This document shows positions 1 through 8,506 of a stretch of DNA of 64,000 nt, in pieces. The position numbers were made by a program, and so were the translations under genes. Below the pieces are notes generated by a model. The model had not been told where the DNA came from. It worked only from the letters and a program-made list of their open reading frames with translations, and ran no database searches. Origin of the DNA: Lysobacterales bacterium (GTDB lineage Bacteria; Pseudomonadota; Gammaproteobacteria; Xanthomonadales; Rhodanobacteraceae); contig JADJHN010000001.1 of the NCBI GenBank assembly GCA_016707485.1, forward strand, positions 248,001-312,000. Direction: 5' to 3'. Position 1 is the stretch's first letter. The number at the start of each line of letters is the position of its first letter.

Positions 1-369
1 ACGCTCAAGCGCCGCGGCATTGCCAACAACGTGGAGTGGGTGCGTGATGGCGTTCAGGCGATCGATTACCTTTTTTGCACCGGATCGTTCGCGCAACGCC
101 GCAATGGCCAGCCGAAACTGGTCCTGCTGGACCTGAAGATGCCCAGGCTCGATGGCCTGGAAGTCCTCAAGCAGATGAAGTCGCGTCCGGAGACGCGCAA
201 GATTCCCGTCGTCATGATGACCTCGTCACGAGAAGAAGGTGACCTCGTCAGCAGTTACGAGCTCGGCGTCAACAGCTTCATCGTCAAGCCGGTGGAGTTC
301 GATGCCTTTGCCGAGACCGTGGCCCAGGTCGGCATGTACTGGATGATCGCCAACCAGGCTCCCGGCTGA
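1..369 (+). CDS. CheY-like response regulator (5' end outside window)
   Basis: Reading frame 1 is open from the first base to TGA at 367-369, so the N-terminus lies upstream. The visible part is the second half of a single receiver domain: the phospho-acceptor Asp in LVLLDLKMPRLDG, the switch Thr in VVMMTSS, and the conserved Lys in FIVKPVEF. No output domain follows. The spacing and the insert before the Asp resemble the Rcp1 type, which usually pairs with phytochrome-like or hybrid histidine kinases. Such a kinase may lie just upstream, but this is inference. The next gene starts 8 bases after the stop, so the two are probably one operon. A GTG at 31 exists but would remove conserved sequence. 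Confidence 0.9.
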   Translation, partial: TLKRRGIANNVEWVRDGVQAIDYLFCTGSFAQRRNGQPKLVLLDLKMPRLDGLEVLKQMKSRPETRKIPVVMMTSSREEGDLVSSYELGVNSFIVKPVEFDAFAETVAQVGMYWMIANQAPG

Positions 370-376
370 CCGGGCC

Positions 377-2983
377 ATGGACGTCACCGTGACCATGTTG
401 AGAATCCTGCTGGTGGAAGATTCCCAGGCCGACGCAGAGCTGGTGCTGCGCCAGTTGCGCGAGTTGCCACGTGCTTTCGAACACCTGCGGGTGGCCAGCG
501 AATCCGGCCTGCGCACCGCCCTTGCCGATTTTCGGCCCGATGTCATCCTCAGCGATTTCCGCATGCCGGGATTCAGTGGCCAGCAGGCGCTGGAGATGGT
601 CATGACCCTCGCCCCCGCCGTGCCTTTCCTGTTTGTCTCCGGCACCATCGGCGAAGAGTTGGCGATCGACACCCTGCAGAAAGGCGCAGTGGATTATGTA
701 CTGAAGGACAATCTCCGGCGCCTGCCGAACGCCATCGAGCGCGCCCTGGACATTGCCCACTCGCGGCACGAACGCGAGCAGATCGAGCAGGCCTTGCGCG
801 ACAGCGAAGAGCGCTTTCGCACCATTGTCGAAAGCAGCAATGACTGGATCTGGGAATGCGACCTGGATACCCGCGTCACTTATTCCAACAGCGCGGTGCA
901 AGGCATTCTTGGCTATACACCCCGGGAACTCTCGACGATGTCGGGCAAGGACCTCCTGCTCGCCGAGGATCGCGGCGAAGTCGTCGAGAAGCTGAAGCTG
1001 CTGGCCGAAGCCGGCCAGGGCTGGCAAGGCTGGCACATGCGCTGGCAACATCGCGATGGCAGCGTGCACGTGCTCGAAAGCACCGGGTCTCCGCGCTTCG
1101 ACAAGCACGGCAGGATCATCGGCTTCCGTGGAATTGCCCATGACATCACCGAACGCCTCAACCAGGAAGCACAGATCCGGCACCTGGCGCGCATCCATTC
1201 GGTACTCGGGGCACTCGGCAATGCCATCCTGCGTGCGGGATCACGCAGCCAGTTGTTGCAGCAGATTTGCGAAGTCGCCGTCGACAAGGGTGGCTTCATC
1301 GCCGCCTGCATCAGTGAGCTGGCTGTTGACGGCCGGATCCTGGCGCTGACCCACAGCTTTGGCGATTTGCGTCTGGCCGAGTTTGTCGCGAGCCTCGGTC
1401 CGATGGCTACGGACGATCCGGCCGGGGCCGCAGGACGACCCGCCTTGCGTGCCCTGCAGGAACAGAAGGAAATCATCATCCGCAACTATGCCGATGATCC
1501 GCAGGTTTCGACCAGGCGCCGTGCCGACATGGCGCGGATTGGCGTCGGCTCGCAAATTTCCCTGCCGATCGGCAACCCGGCTTGGGCGGTCATGGGGCTG
1601 TACGCCCATGAGCCACAGAATTTCGACGACGAAGAACTCGAACTGCTGCAGCACCTGACCGGTGAAATCGACTACGCCATCGAGTTCATGGCCAAGAGCG
1701 AACGCCTCGAGTACCTCGCCTACCATAATCCGGTCAGTGGCCTGTACAACCGGGTCGCCTTCCTCGCCAAACTGCAGGAATCGATGCAGGGTCGTCGATT
1801 CAGTGTCGCAGTTGTGGATATCTCCGATTTCTCGGCGATCAACGAATCGCGTGGACGAGCCTTCGGCGACCTGATCCTGCACCGGGTCGGACAGCGCTTG
1901 CGTGAACTTTTCAGCGTCGACACGCTGCTGGCGCATCCGGAAGCAGACAGCTTTGCCCTCGCTTATCCGAGTCTTGGCGATGTCGACGCCGATTACAGCC
2001 ATCTGGAATTGCTGATCCGTGAATTCGGACGCCGGCCGTTCGTGTTTGACGGCGAGGAAGTCCACATCGACCTGCACGGCGGACTGGCACTGGCGCCGGA
2101 GCACGGAGCGAGTGCCGAAATCGTCGAGCAGGATGCCTTGAGCGCATTGTTCGAAGGGCGCCGACGCGACGACCGGGTGCATGTCTTCAGCGAGGAACTG
2201 CGCGGCCGGGCCACGCGTCGACTGAAGCTCGAGACCGATCTGCACGGTGCTCTGGAAAACCAGCAATTCGAACTGCACTACCAGCCCAAGTTCGATGCCG
2301 CCACGCACCGGGTGGTCGGCGCCGAGGCGCTCTTGCGCTGGAACCATCCGGAGCGCGGCCTGGTGTCGCCGGCCGAGTTCATCCCGGTACTCGAACGAAC
2401 GCACATGATCGTCCCGGTGGGCCAGTGGATCATGCGCGAGGCATTGCGCACGGCGCGCGCCTGGCGCGGCCGGCAAGCGGGCATGCGCATCGCGGTCAAC
2501 GTGTCCTCGCGCGAACTCCGCCATGCCAGCTTCATTGCGGAATGCAAGGCGTTGCTGAAGGAAGACCTCGACGTGTCGCTGCTCGACATCGAAATCACCG
2601 AAAGCCTGCTGATGGATGATCTGGAGCAGAGCACGAGGATCCTGCAGGCATTGCGCGATCTGGGCTGCCGGATTGCCGTCGATGATTTCGGCACGGGCTA
2701 TTCCTCGCTGAACTACCTGGTGCGCCTGCCCGTGGACACCATCAAGATCGACCAGTCCTTCGTCGCCCTGATGACGCAGAGTCCGGAGACCATGGGCCTG
2801 GTCAGCAACATCATCAACCTCGGCCACTCGCTGTCATTGCAGATCGTCGCGGAAGGTGTGGAGGAAGAGGAGCAGATGAAGCTGCTGCGCCTGTTGCGCT
2901 GCGATGTCCTGCAAGGCTACCTGATGGGTCGCCCGTTGCCGGAAGCGGAGTTCGCCCGGCGCTACATCGATTTTTCCGCGTAG
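377..2983 (+). CDS. Response regulator with PAS, GAF, degenerate GGDEF and EAL domains
   Basis: This 868-residue protein probably degrades cyclic di-GMP under two-component control. In order: a receiver domain (about 7-125, acceptor Asp in LSDFRMPG), a PAS domain (about 140-265), a GAF-like domain (about 270-440), a GGDEF domain (about 455-600) and an EAL domain (about 615-860). The GGDEF signature reads EADSF, so cyclase activity is unlikely. The EAL part keeps EALLRW, DDFGTGYSSL, KIDQSF, VAEGVE and QGYLMGRP, which fits an active phosphodiesterase. ATG at 377 and ATG at 395 (before LRILLVED) are both possible starts. It follows the stand-alone receiver protein by 8 bases. Confidence 0.9.
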   Translation: MDVTVTMLRILLVEDSQADAELVLRQLRELPRAFEHLRVASESGLRTALADFRPDVILSDFRMPGFSGQQALEMVMTLAPAVPFLFVSGTIGEELAIDTLQKGAVDYVLKDNLRRLPNAIERALDIAHSRHEREQIEQALRDSEERFRTIVESSNDWIWECDLDTRVTYSNSAVQGILGYTPRELSTMSGKDLLLAEDRGEVVEKLKLLAEAGQGWQGWHMRWQHRDGSVHVLESTGSPRFDKHGRIIGFRGIAHDITERLNQEAQIRHLARIHSVLGALGNAILRAGSRSQLLQQICEVAVDKGGFIAACISELAVDGRILALTHSFGDLRLAEFVASLGPMATDDPAGAAGRPALRALQEQKEIIIRNYADDPQVSTRRRADMARIGVGSQISLPIGNPAWAVMGLYAHEPQNFDDEELELLQHLTGEIDYAIEFMAKSERLEYLAYHNPVSGLYNRVAFLAKLQESMQGRRFSVAVVDISDFSAINESRGRAFGDLILHRVGQRLRELFSVDTLLAHPEADSFALAYPSLGDVDADYSHLELLIREFGRRPFVFDGEEVHIDLHGGLALAPEHGASAEIVEQDALSALFEGRRRDDRVHVFSEELRGRATRRLKLETDLHGALENQQFELHYQPKFDAATHRVVGAEALLRWNHPERGLVSPAEFIPVLERTHMIVPVGQWIMREALRTARAWRGRQAGMRIAVNVSSRELRHASFIAECKALLKEDLDVSLLDIEITESLLMDDLEQSTRILQALRDLGCRIAVDDFGTGYSSLNYLVRLPVDTIKIDQSFVALMTQSPETMGLVSNIINLGHSLSLQIVAEGVEEEEQMKLLRLLRCDVLQGYLMGRPLPEAEFARRYIDFSA

Positions 2984-3223
2984 GCCTTGCAGCCGGCGCG
3001 ACGACGCCATGGTGCCGGTGCCGTTGATCATCCGCGTGGGTTGCGCTGGTGGGCAGTCTGGGCCGAAAGCCGGAATTCTGCGCACCTGCCGCGCATGCAC
3101 GGAGCGTGCAGCCTTCGCCCTGACTCCAGGCATGTCAGCAGCGGTGCAGCGGGAAATGTTCTCGTGCCACCAGCAAGCCTTGGCAATGATTTGCCCCCGT
3201 GCGCCGGGATGTTCGCCACGCAA

Positions 3224-3252
3224 GGATCCAAATCCCGCCTGTCCACGTACAT
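3224..3252 (+). promoter_or_regulatory. Possible ECF (RpoE/ChrR-type) promoter for the sigma factor
   Basis: The 329-base gap 2984-3312 has no convincing gene. Within it GGATCC at 3224-3229 is followed 18 bases later by TACAT at 3248-3252, about 60 bases before the sigma start. From memory the alphaproteobacterial RpoE-ChrR promoter is close to TGATCC, a 17-18 base spacer, then TAAGA. The match is partial, so this is only a candidate autoregulatory site. Confidence 0.2.
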
Positions 3253-3312
3253 GAGGTGAATGGAGCGCCGCTCGCAAGTGGGCCGCGCAAGGCAATCAAC
3301 TCCGGCGTGAAC

Positions 3313-3954
3313 ATGCGTACCATGGCCCTGCATCAACTTGTTGCCGAGGTAGCCCCCTCCCGGGCGAAGCGATCCGTGTCCCCTTCCGCAAACAGCACCG
3401 TACCCGATGCGCTTTACTGGTCGATGCAAATGGTCGCCGTGGCAACACAACGCGATCGCCCCAGTTTCATGCGCATATACGATCATTTCGCTCCACGCCT
3501 GCGGTGCTACCTTGGCAGTCTGGGCACGCATGATGCGATGGCCGACGAGCTGGTTCAGGAAGCGCTGCTGACTTTGTGGCGAAAGGCCGGGATGTTTGAT
3601 CCGAGCCGTGCCAGCCTCGCCACCTGGCTGTTTCGTGTGGCGCGCAATCTGTACATTGATCACGTCCGCCAGCAACCCCAATGGCTGCCGATCCAGAAAG
3701 GCCTGGAAAGGCTTGAAGAAGCGGAATTAGGTCGACCGGATTCGCAACCCGAATCGTTCTTCGACCAGGACATCCTGAAACAGGCCATCGATGGCCTTCC
3801 ACCGGTGCAGGCCAAACTGATACGCATGTGCTACCTGGAAAGCAGGAGCCACGGCGAGATCTCCGACGAACTGCAAATGCCGCTGGGTTCGGTGAAATCG
3901 TCACTGCGGCGCGCATTTGCAAAACTTCAGGGCAGCATGAGGGCCTCGCGATGA
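3313..3954 (+). CDS. ECF-family RNA polymerase sigma factor, ChrR-partner type
   Basis: A sigma-70 family factor of about 213 residues from ATG 3313 (ATG 3322 and 3424/3430 are alternatives; the frame is also open back to 3199). Region 2 is clear in DELVQEALLTLWRKAG and ATWLFRVARNLYIDHVR, and region 4 is clear in HGEISDELQMPLGSVKSSL. The combination LTLWRKAGMFDP plus SLATWLFRVARN is typical of the sigma group that partners ChrR. The stop overlaps the start of the chrR-like gene by 4 bases, which couples sigma and anti-sigma translation. It likely drives itself, the nearby lipid operon and perhaps tspO when singlet oxygen or membrane oxidants inactivate ChrR (family knowledge plus context). 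Confidence 0.9.
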   Translation: MRTMALHQLVAEVAPSRAKRSVSPSANSTVPDALYWSMQMVAVATQRDRPSFMRIYDHFAPRLRCYLGSLGTHDAMADELVQEALLTLWRKAGMFDPSRASLATWLFRVARNLYIDHVRQQPQWLPIQKGLERLEEAELGRPDSQPESFFDQDILKQAIDGLPPVQAKLIRMCYLESRSHGEISDELQMPLGSVKSSLRRAFAKLQGSMRASR

Positions 3955-4613
3955 AACCAAGACATCATCTCGACGACGCAACCTTACTCAGCTATTCCGC
4001 AGGTGCCCTGCCGGCGGCGCTGGCGGTGGTCGCCTCCACGCACCTGGAGCGCTGCGCGGCTTGCCGTGCCGGCTTGCTCGACGCCGACCGGATCGGTGGC
4101 GTACTGATGCAGCAACAGTACGTCGACGCGCCCACGGAAAATGCGCGTGCCGCCATGCTGGCCTCGCTCGACGCTGAACCGGCGATCGAGCCATCGGCAC
4201 CGCCTGTCGACATCGTGGAAGAACACGATCCCGACCGCCTGCCGAGTGCGCTGCATCCGTGGTTCGGCAGCTCCATGCGCGCCCTGCGCTGGCGTCGCGT
4301 GGCACCCGGTGTGCAGCGCATACGCGCTACAGGCATCGGCGGCGGCGACCTCATGCTGCTGCGCGTTGCGCCGGGCAGCAAGCTGCCATTGCACAGCCAT
4401 GGTGGCAGCGAGCTGACCATGATCCTCGATGGTGCCTACGACGATCTGCTTGGCCACTTCGGCCCGGGCGACGTGGCCGATCTGGACGCCGAGACCGTGC
4501 ACCAGCCAGTGACCTCGCCTGGCGTGCCATGCATCTGCGTGGCGGCCACCGATGCGCCATTGGTGTTTTCACGCTGGATGGCGCGCACATTGCAGCCATT
4601 ATTCGGTTTCTGA
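3951..4613 (+). CDS. chrR: ChrR-type anti-sigma factor (zinc anti-sigma domain plus cupin)
   Basis: This 220-residue protein should bind and silence the sigma factor encoded just before it. The N-terminal zinc anti-sigma domain shows HLERCAAC (His-x3-Cys-x2-Cys) and an upstream His-His near residue 5. The C-terminal half is a cupin with metal ligands in LPLHSHGGSE and a later His in AETVHQPV. This two-domain plan matches Rhodobacter ChrR, where both halves bind zinc and the cupin senses singlet oxygen or organic peroxides. The ATG at 3951 overlaps the sigma stop by 4 bases. It ends about 110 bases before the convergent tspO. Confidence 0.9.
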   Translation: MKPRHHLDDATLLSYSAGALPAALAVVASTHLERCAACRAGLLDADRIGGVLMQQQYVDAPTENARAAMLASLDAEPAIEPSAPPVDIVEEHDPDRLPSALHPWFGSSMRALRWRRVAPGVQRIRATGIGGGDLMLLRVAPGSKLPLHSHGGSELTMILDGAYDDLLGHFGPGDVADLDAETVHQPVTSPGVPCICVAATDAPLVFSRWMARTLQPLFGF

Positions 4614-4722
4614 GCGCGCTGCGGTGCGGTGGAATGTTCGATGTGCGCGGCGAGGTCGTTGAGGCGAAGCGACTGACGTGCTTCCACGAGCAAGATGCGC
4701 CGCCATCCAGCACGCGGCGGCC

Positions 4723-5211
4723 TCAGCCCAGGATTTGCGGATTCAGTTGCCAAACGGCGAAGTTCAGGGCAGAGGCGAAACTCACCCAAAGCAGATACGG
4801 CAACAGCATGGCGCCGGCCAGCGGGCGTACACGCCAGAACCCGATCACGATGCCGACGATAAGCAACCACAGCAGGGCGATGTCGGCAAACGCCAGCGCA
4901 CCCCGATGCCAGGCAAAGAACAGCCAGCTCCAAAGGGCATTCAACACCAGCTGAATGACGAAAAGATCGAGCACGCCGCGTTGCCTGCGCCAGCCGCCTT
5001 CACGCCAGACCAGCCAGGCGGCGATGGCCATCAGTGCATAAAGAATCGTCCATACCGGACCGAACACCGACGAGGGCGGTGCCCAGGACGGCTTCGCGAG
5101 CTGCTGGTAGAACGTGGCGGCCTGTACCGAAGCGACGGCACCCATCGCGGCGCCGGCAAAGCTGATCAGCTGCCAGCCGATCAGCCCCATGGTCTGCTTC
5201 AAGACTGTCAT
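4723..5211 (-). CDS. tspO: TspO/MBR family tryptophan-rich sensory membrane protein
   Basis: A 162-residue integral membrane protein with five predicted helices. TspO motifs are visible: KPSWAPPSSVFGPVWTILY near residue 35, NALWSWLFF in the middle and LPYLLWVSFASALN near the end. The family binds porphyrins and related ligands and is linked to tetrapyrrole and oxidative-stress responses. The start at 5211 is supported by a GGAGA ribosome-binding site 5 bases upstream. It converges with chrR and diverges from the lipid operon, and tspO often sits in such light-stress neighbourhoods. The frame is open further upstream, but that stretch is not TspO-like. Confidence 0.9.
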   Translation of the reverse strand: MTVLKQTMGLIGWQLISFAGAAMGAVASVQAATFYQQLAKPSWAPPSSVFGPVWTILYALMAIAAWLVWREGGWRRQRGVLDLFVIQLVLNALWSWLFFAWHRGALAFADIALLWLLIVGIVIGFWRVRPLAGAMLLPYLLWVSFASALNFAVWQLNPQILG

Positions 5212-5270
5212 GCGTGTCTCCTGGTGACCTGCCCGCATACGCAGAAGAGGGGCATTCGGATTCGTTTCTT

Positions 5271-5298
5271 CGATCATGCCGTGGGTGGCGACGCAAGA
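5271..5298 (+). promoter_or_regulatory. Possible ECF-type promoter of the lipid operon
   Basis: CGATCA at 5271-5276 is followed 17 bases later by CAAGA at 5294-5298, about 80 bases before the desaturase start, in the 166-base gap between tspO and the operon. It resembles the remembered RpoE-ChrR promoter (TGATCC then TAAGA) with a few mismatches. It is worth testing because the operon content is what this sigma class controls elsewhere. Confidence 0.25.
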
Positions 5299-5377
5299 CA
5301 GTTCGTTTTGCCGGCGCATGCATCCACGGCTTGTCTTCTTCCGTATGTGCTCTTGACGAGCTGACTGGCAGGTATCA

Positions 5378-6385
5378 ATGGCCCTCCCCCAACCCATCAT
5401 GAATGCGACCGCAACACGGGTCGATGCGCCAGGCATAGGGATCGCCGATCCCGCGAAACCGACGCATTGCCGGCCGTTGCGCACGCTGCGCCGCTGGTTT
5501 GACACCACTACGGTGGTGAAGATGGAAGAAGGACGAGAGGACCGCATGGATTGGCTGCGCGCAACTCCTTTTCTGGCGATGCACCTGGCCTGCCTGGGCG
5601 TGATCCTTGTCGGCGTCTCGCCGATCGCGCTGACGATGGCCGCCGTGGCGTACGCGGTGAGGATGTTTGCACTGACCGGCTTCTACCACCGCTATTTCTC
5701 GCATCGCACCTTCCGGACCTCGCGTGCGGTGCAATTCGTGTTCGCCTTGATCGGTGCCTCCTGCGTGCAGCGTGGGCCGCTGTGGTGGGCAGCACATCAT
5801 CGGCAGCACCACCGCGTGGCCGATACGCCGGCCGATCCGCATTCGCCGCGCGCGCACGGCTTCCTGTGGAGCCATGTGGGCTGGTTCCTGACCCCGCGCA
5901 ATTTCCGCACCGACCTGACGCGCGTGCCGGACCTGGCGAAGTATCCGGAGTTGCGCTGGCTGGATCGTTTCGACATCGCGGTGCCGCTGCTGCTCGCCGT
6001 GGCGATGTACGGCCTTGGCGTGCTGCTGAACCAGGTGGCCCCGCAGTTGGGCACCAGCGGCGGGCAGATGCTGGTTTGGGGTTTCTTCGTCTCCACCGTC
6101 GTGCTGTTCCACGCCACGGTGACGATCAATTCGCTGGCGCACCGCTTCGGCCGCCGCCGTTACGCGACGAAGGACGACAGCCGCAACAACCTGTGGCTGG
6201 CGCTGCTGACGTTTGGCGAGGGCTGGCACAACAACCATCACTTCTTTCCCGGCTCCAGTCGCCAGGGGTTTCGCTGGTGGGAAGTGGACATGACCTGGTA
6301 CGGACTGAAGCTGATGGCGTTGCTGGGCCTGGTGCACGGACTGAAACCGGTGCCGGCGTGGGTGCTGGCCAGGGCGAGGGGCTGA
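5378..6385 (+). CDS. Acyl-CoA/acyl-lipid desaturase (OLE1/DesC type)
   Basis: A membrane fatty acid desaturase of 335 residues (328 if ATG 5399 is used). The three di-iron histidine boxes are present: HRYFSH near residue 105, HRQHH near 145 and HNNHH near 290. The arrangement and the hydrophobic segments between boxes match stearoyl-CoA type Delta-9 desaturases. It is the first gene of an operon whose members modify unsaturated acyl chains, so it may supply or consume the cis double bonds used by the two downstream methyltransferases. The next gene starts 3 bases after its stop. Confidence 0.9.
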   Translation: MALPQPIMNATATRVDAPGIGIADPAKPTHCRPLRTLRRWFDTTTVVKMEEGREDRMDWLRATPFLAMHLACLGVILVGVSPIALTMAAVAYAVRMFALTGFYHRYFSHRTFRTSRAVQFVFALIGASCVQRGPLWWAAHHRQHHRVADTPADPHSPRAHGFLWSHVGWFLTPRNFRTDLTRVPDLAKYPELRWLDRFDIAVPLLLAVAMYGLGVLLNQVAPQLGTSGGQMLVWGFFVSTVVLFHATVTINSLAHRFGRRRYATKDDSRNNLWLALLTFGEGWHNNHHFFPGSSRQGFRWWEVDMTWYGLKLMALLGLVHGLKPVPAWVLARARG

Positions 6386-6388
6386 GCG

Positions 6389-7687
6389 ATGCGCATTGCC
6401 GTGGTCGGATCGGGCATCGCGGGGCTGGCGTCGGCGTGGCTGCTGTCGCGCAAGCATGAGGTGACGCTGTTCGAGGCCAGCGACTATTTCGGCGGGCACA
6501 CCCATACGCACGAGGTGGAGCAGGCCGGAAGGAATTACCGCATCGACAGCGGCTTCATCGTGCACAACCCGGCGCACTACCCGCTGCTGACGCGGATGTT
6601 CGCGCAGCTGGGCGTGGCCTCGCAGCCGACCACGATGAGTTTTTCGGTGCACAGCGAAGCCAGCGGGCTGGAGTACAACGCCACCACGCTGGACACGCTG
6701 TTCTGCCAGCGCCGCAACCTGCTGTCGCCGCGCTTCCTCGGCATGGTGCGCGACCTCGCCCGCTTCTATCGCGAGGCGCCCGCGCTGTTGCTGCTGCGCG
6801 AGGACACCACCAGCCTCGGCGATTACCTGCTGCAGCACGGTTACGGCGCCGCGTTCCGCGACGAGCACCTGATCCCGATGGCCTCCGCGCTGTGGTCATC
6901 GCCGCCCACGCAGATCCTGCAGTTTCCCGCGCGCTACCTGGTGCAGTTCATGGCCAACCACCAGATGCTGCAGCTCGGCGACCGCTCGCAGTGGCGCGTG
7001 GTGAAGGGCGGCTCGTCGACCTACGTGGCGGCGCTGCGTGCGCACTGGCCGGTGCGCGAACGGCTGAACTGCCCGGTGCATTCGATCCTGCGCCACGCCG
7101 GCGGCGTCGAGGTGTGCAGCGCGGCTGGCGTGGAACATTTCGACCAGCTGGTACTGGCCTGCCACAGCGACCAGGCGCTGCGCCTGCTGGGCGACGCGAA
7201 CGAGCGCGAGCATTCGATCCTGGGCGCGATGACCTATCAGGCCAACGACACCGTGCTGCACACCGACGCCAGCGTGCTGCCGCGCCGGCGCAAGGCGTGG
7301 GCAGCCTGGAATGCGTGGCTGCCGCGCGATCCCGCCGCGCCGTGCACGGTCAGCTACTGCATGAACCTGCTGCAGGACATCGCCTCGCCCGAACCGTTCG
7401 TGGTGACCCTGAATCGCAGCGAGGCGATCGACCCGTCCAGAATCCTGGCGCGCATGCGCTACCACCATCCGGTCTACACCCGCGCCTCGGTGCAGGCGCA
7501 GGCGCGCAAGGGCGAAATCCAGGGCTGGCGTCGCACCTGGTTTGCCGGCGCGTACTGGGGCTGGGGTTTCCATGAGGACGGCATGCGCAGCGCGGTCGAG
7601 GTGGCTGCGGCGCTGGGCGTGCACTGGCCGCTGGACGGCGCCCCGGTGGCGACGAAACCATCGCACCAGGCGGAGCTGGTGGCGTGA
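6389..7687 (+). CDS. FAD-dependent oxidoreductase (amine-oxidase-like, COG2907 group)
   Basis: A 432-residue flavoprotein. The N-terminus has the dinucleotide-binding pattern VVGSGIAGLASA followed by FEASDYFGGHTHT, and the C-terminus has FAGAYWGWGFHEDG, both typical of the predicted NAD/FAD-binding proteins found beside DUF1365 and CFA-synthase genes. The family has been linked to oxidation or desaturation of modified fatty acyl chains, but the exact reaction is not visible from sequence. It sits 3 bases after the desaturase and overlaps the DUF1365 gene by 4 bases, which indicates co-translation. Confidence 0.88.
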   Translation: MRIAVVGSGIAGLASAWLLSRKHEVTLFEASDYFGGHTHTHEVEQAGRNYRIDSGFIVHNPAHYPLLTRMFAQLGVASQPTTMSFSVHSEASGLEYNATTLDTLFCQRRNLLSPRFLGMVRDLARFYREAPALLLLREDTTSLGDYLLQHGYGAAFRDEHLIPMASALWSSPPTQILQFPARYLVQFMANHQMLQLGDRSQWRVVKGGSSTYVAALRAHWPVRERLNCPVHSILRHAGGVEVCSAAGVEHFDQLVLACHSDQALRLLGDANEREHSILGAMTYQANDTVLHTDASVLPRRRKAWAAWNAWLPRDPAAPCTVSYCMNLLQDIASPEPFVVTLNRSEAIDPSRILARMRYHHPVYTRASVQAQARKGEIQGWRRTWFAGAYWGWGFHEDGMRSAVEVAAALGVHWPLDGAPVATKPSHQAELVA

Positions 7688-8484
7688 CGGCGAAACCCGC
7701 CAGCTCGAAGCTGCGATTGGCCAGCGCCGTTTACGAGGGCATGGTGCGCCATCGCCGGCATGAGCCGCAGGCGCACGCGTTCAGTTATCGCATGGCCCAG
7801 TTGTACCTGGACCTGGACGAGGTCGAGCAGGTGTTCGCCGAGCGCTGGCTGTGGTCGACCACGCATCGCAACCTGGCGCAGTTCCGCCGCAGCGACTACC
7901 TGGGACCGGCGACCCTGTCGCTGGCCGATGCGGTGCGCCAGCGCGTGGAGCAAGCCACCGGCACGCGGCCGACCGGGCCGATCCGCCTGCTCACCCACCT
8001 GCGCTACGCGGGCATGGTGTTCAACCCGGTGAGCTTCTACTACTGCTACGCCGAGGATGGCGAAACCTTGCTGGCGGTGCTGGCCGAGATCACCAACACG
8101 CCGTGGAAGCAGCGTCACGCCTATGTGCTGCCGGTCGAGGACGCACATGTGCATGGCCGCGCACTGCACTGGAGCTTTGCCAAGAGCTTTCACGTCTCTC
8201 CCTTCATGCCGATGGACTGCCGATACGACTGGCGCTTCACCTTGCCGGGCGACGACTTGCGCGTGCACATGAACGTGATGCGCGAGGGCCGGCGCACTTT
8301 CGACGCCACGCTGAACCTGCAACGCTCGCCGCTCACCGGCGCTTCGCTGGCGCGCGTGCTGTGGCGCTATCCATTGATGACCGCCCAGGTGGTCGCCGCG
8401 ATCCACTGGCATGCGCTGCGGTTGTGGCTGAAGCACAACCCCGTCCACGACCACCCGGCGCCGCCTGCGCGCGCTGCCGACTGA
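7684..8484 (+). CDS. DUF1365 family protein
   Basis: A 266-residue soluble protein starting at GTG 7684, which overlaps the preceding stop by 4 bases. Family hallmarks visible are RHRRHEPQAHAFSYR near the start, LRYAGMVFNPVSFYYCY in the middle and AEITNTPWKQRHAYV after it. DUF1365 proteins almost always accompany the FAD oxidoreductase and CFA-synthase-like genes in light-stress lipid clusters. Their biochemical role is not settled. Nothing in the sequence suggests membrane insertion or truncation. Confidence 0.88.
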   Translation: MTAKPASSKLRLASAVYEGMVRHRRHEPQAHAFSYRMAQLYLDLDEVEQVFAERWLWSTTHRNLAQFRRSDYLGPATLSLADAVRQRVEQATGTRPTGPIRLLTHLRYAGMVFNPVSFYYCYAEDGETLLAVLAEITNTPWKQRHAYVLPVEDAHVHGRALHWSFAKSFHVSPFMPMDCRYDWRFTLPGDDLRVHMNVMREGRRTFDATLNLQRSPLTGASLARVLWRYPLMTAQVVAAIHWHALRLWLKHNPVHDHPAPPARAAD

Positions 8485-8506
8485 AACCAACGCCCCGAGG
8501 CTTGCC

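Noticed and set aside
1241..2827. A 528-codon open frame antisense to the GGDEF-EAL gene
   Set aside because: It is the complement of a well-supported gene in high-GC sequence and has no family motifs.
5375..6868. A 497-codon antisense open frame over the desaturase and FAD genes
   Set aside because: Codon-shadow of two clear enzymes; the protein is low-complexity Gln/Arg/His.
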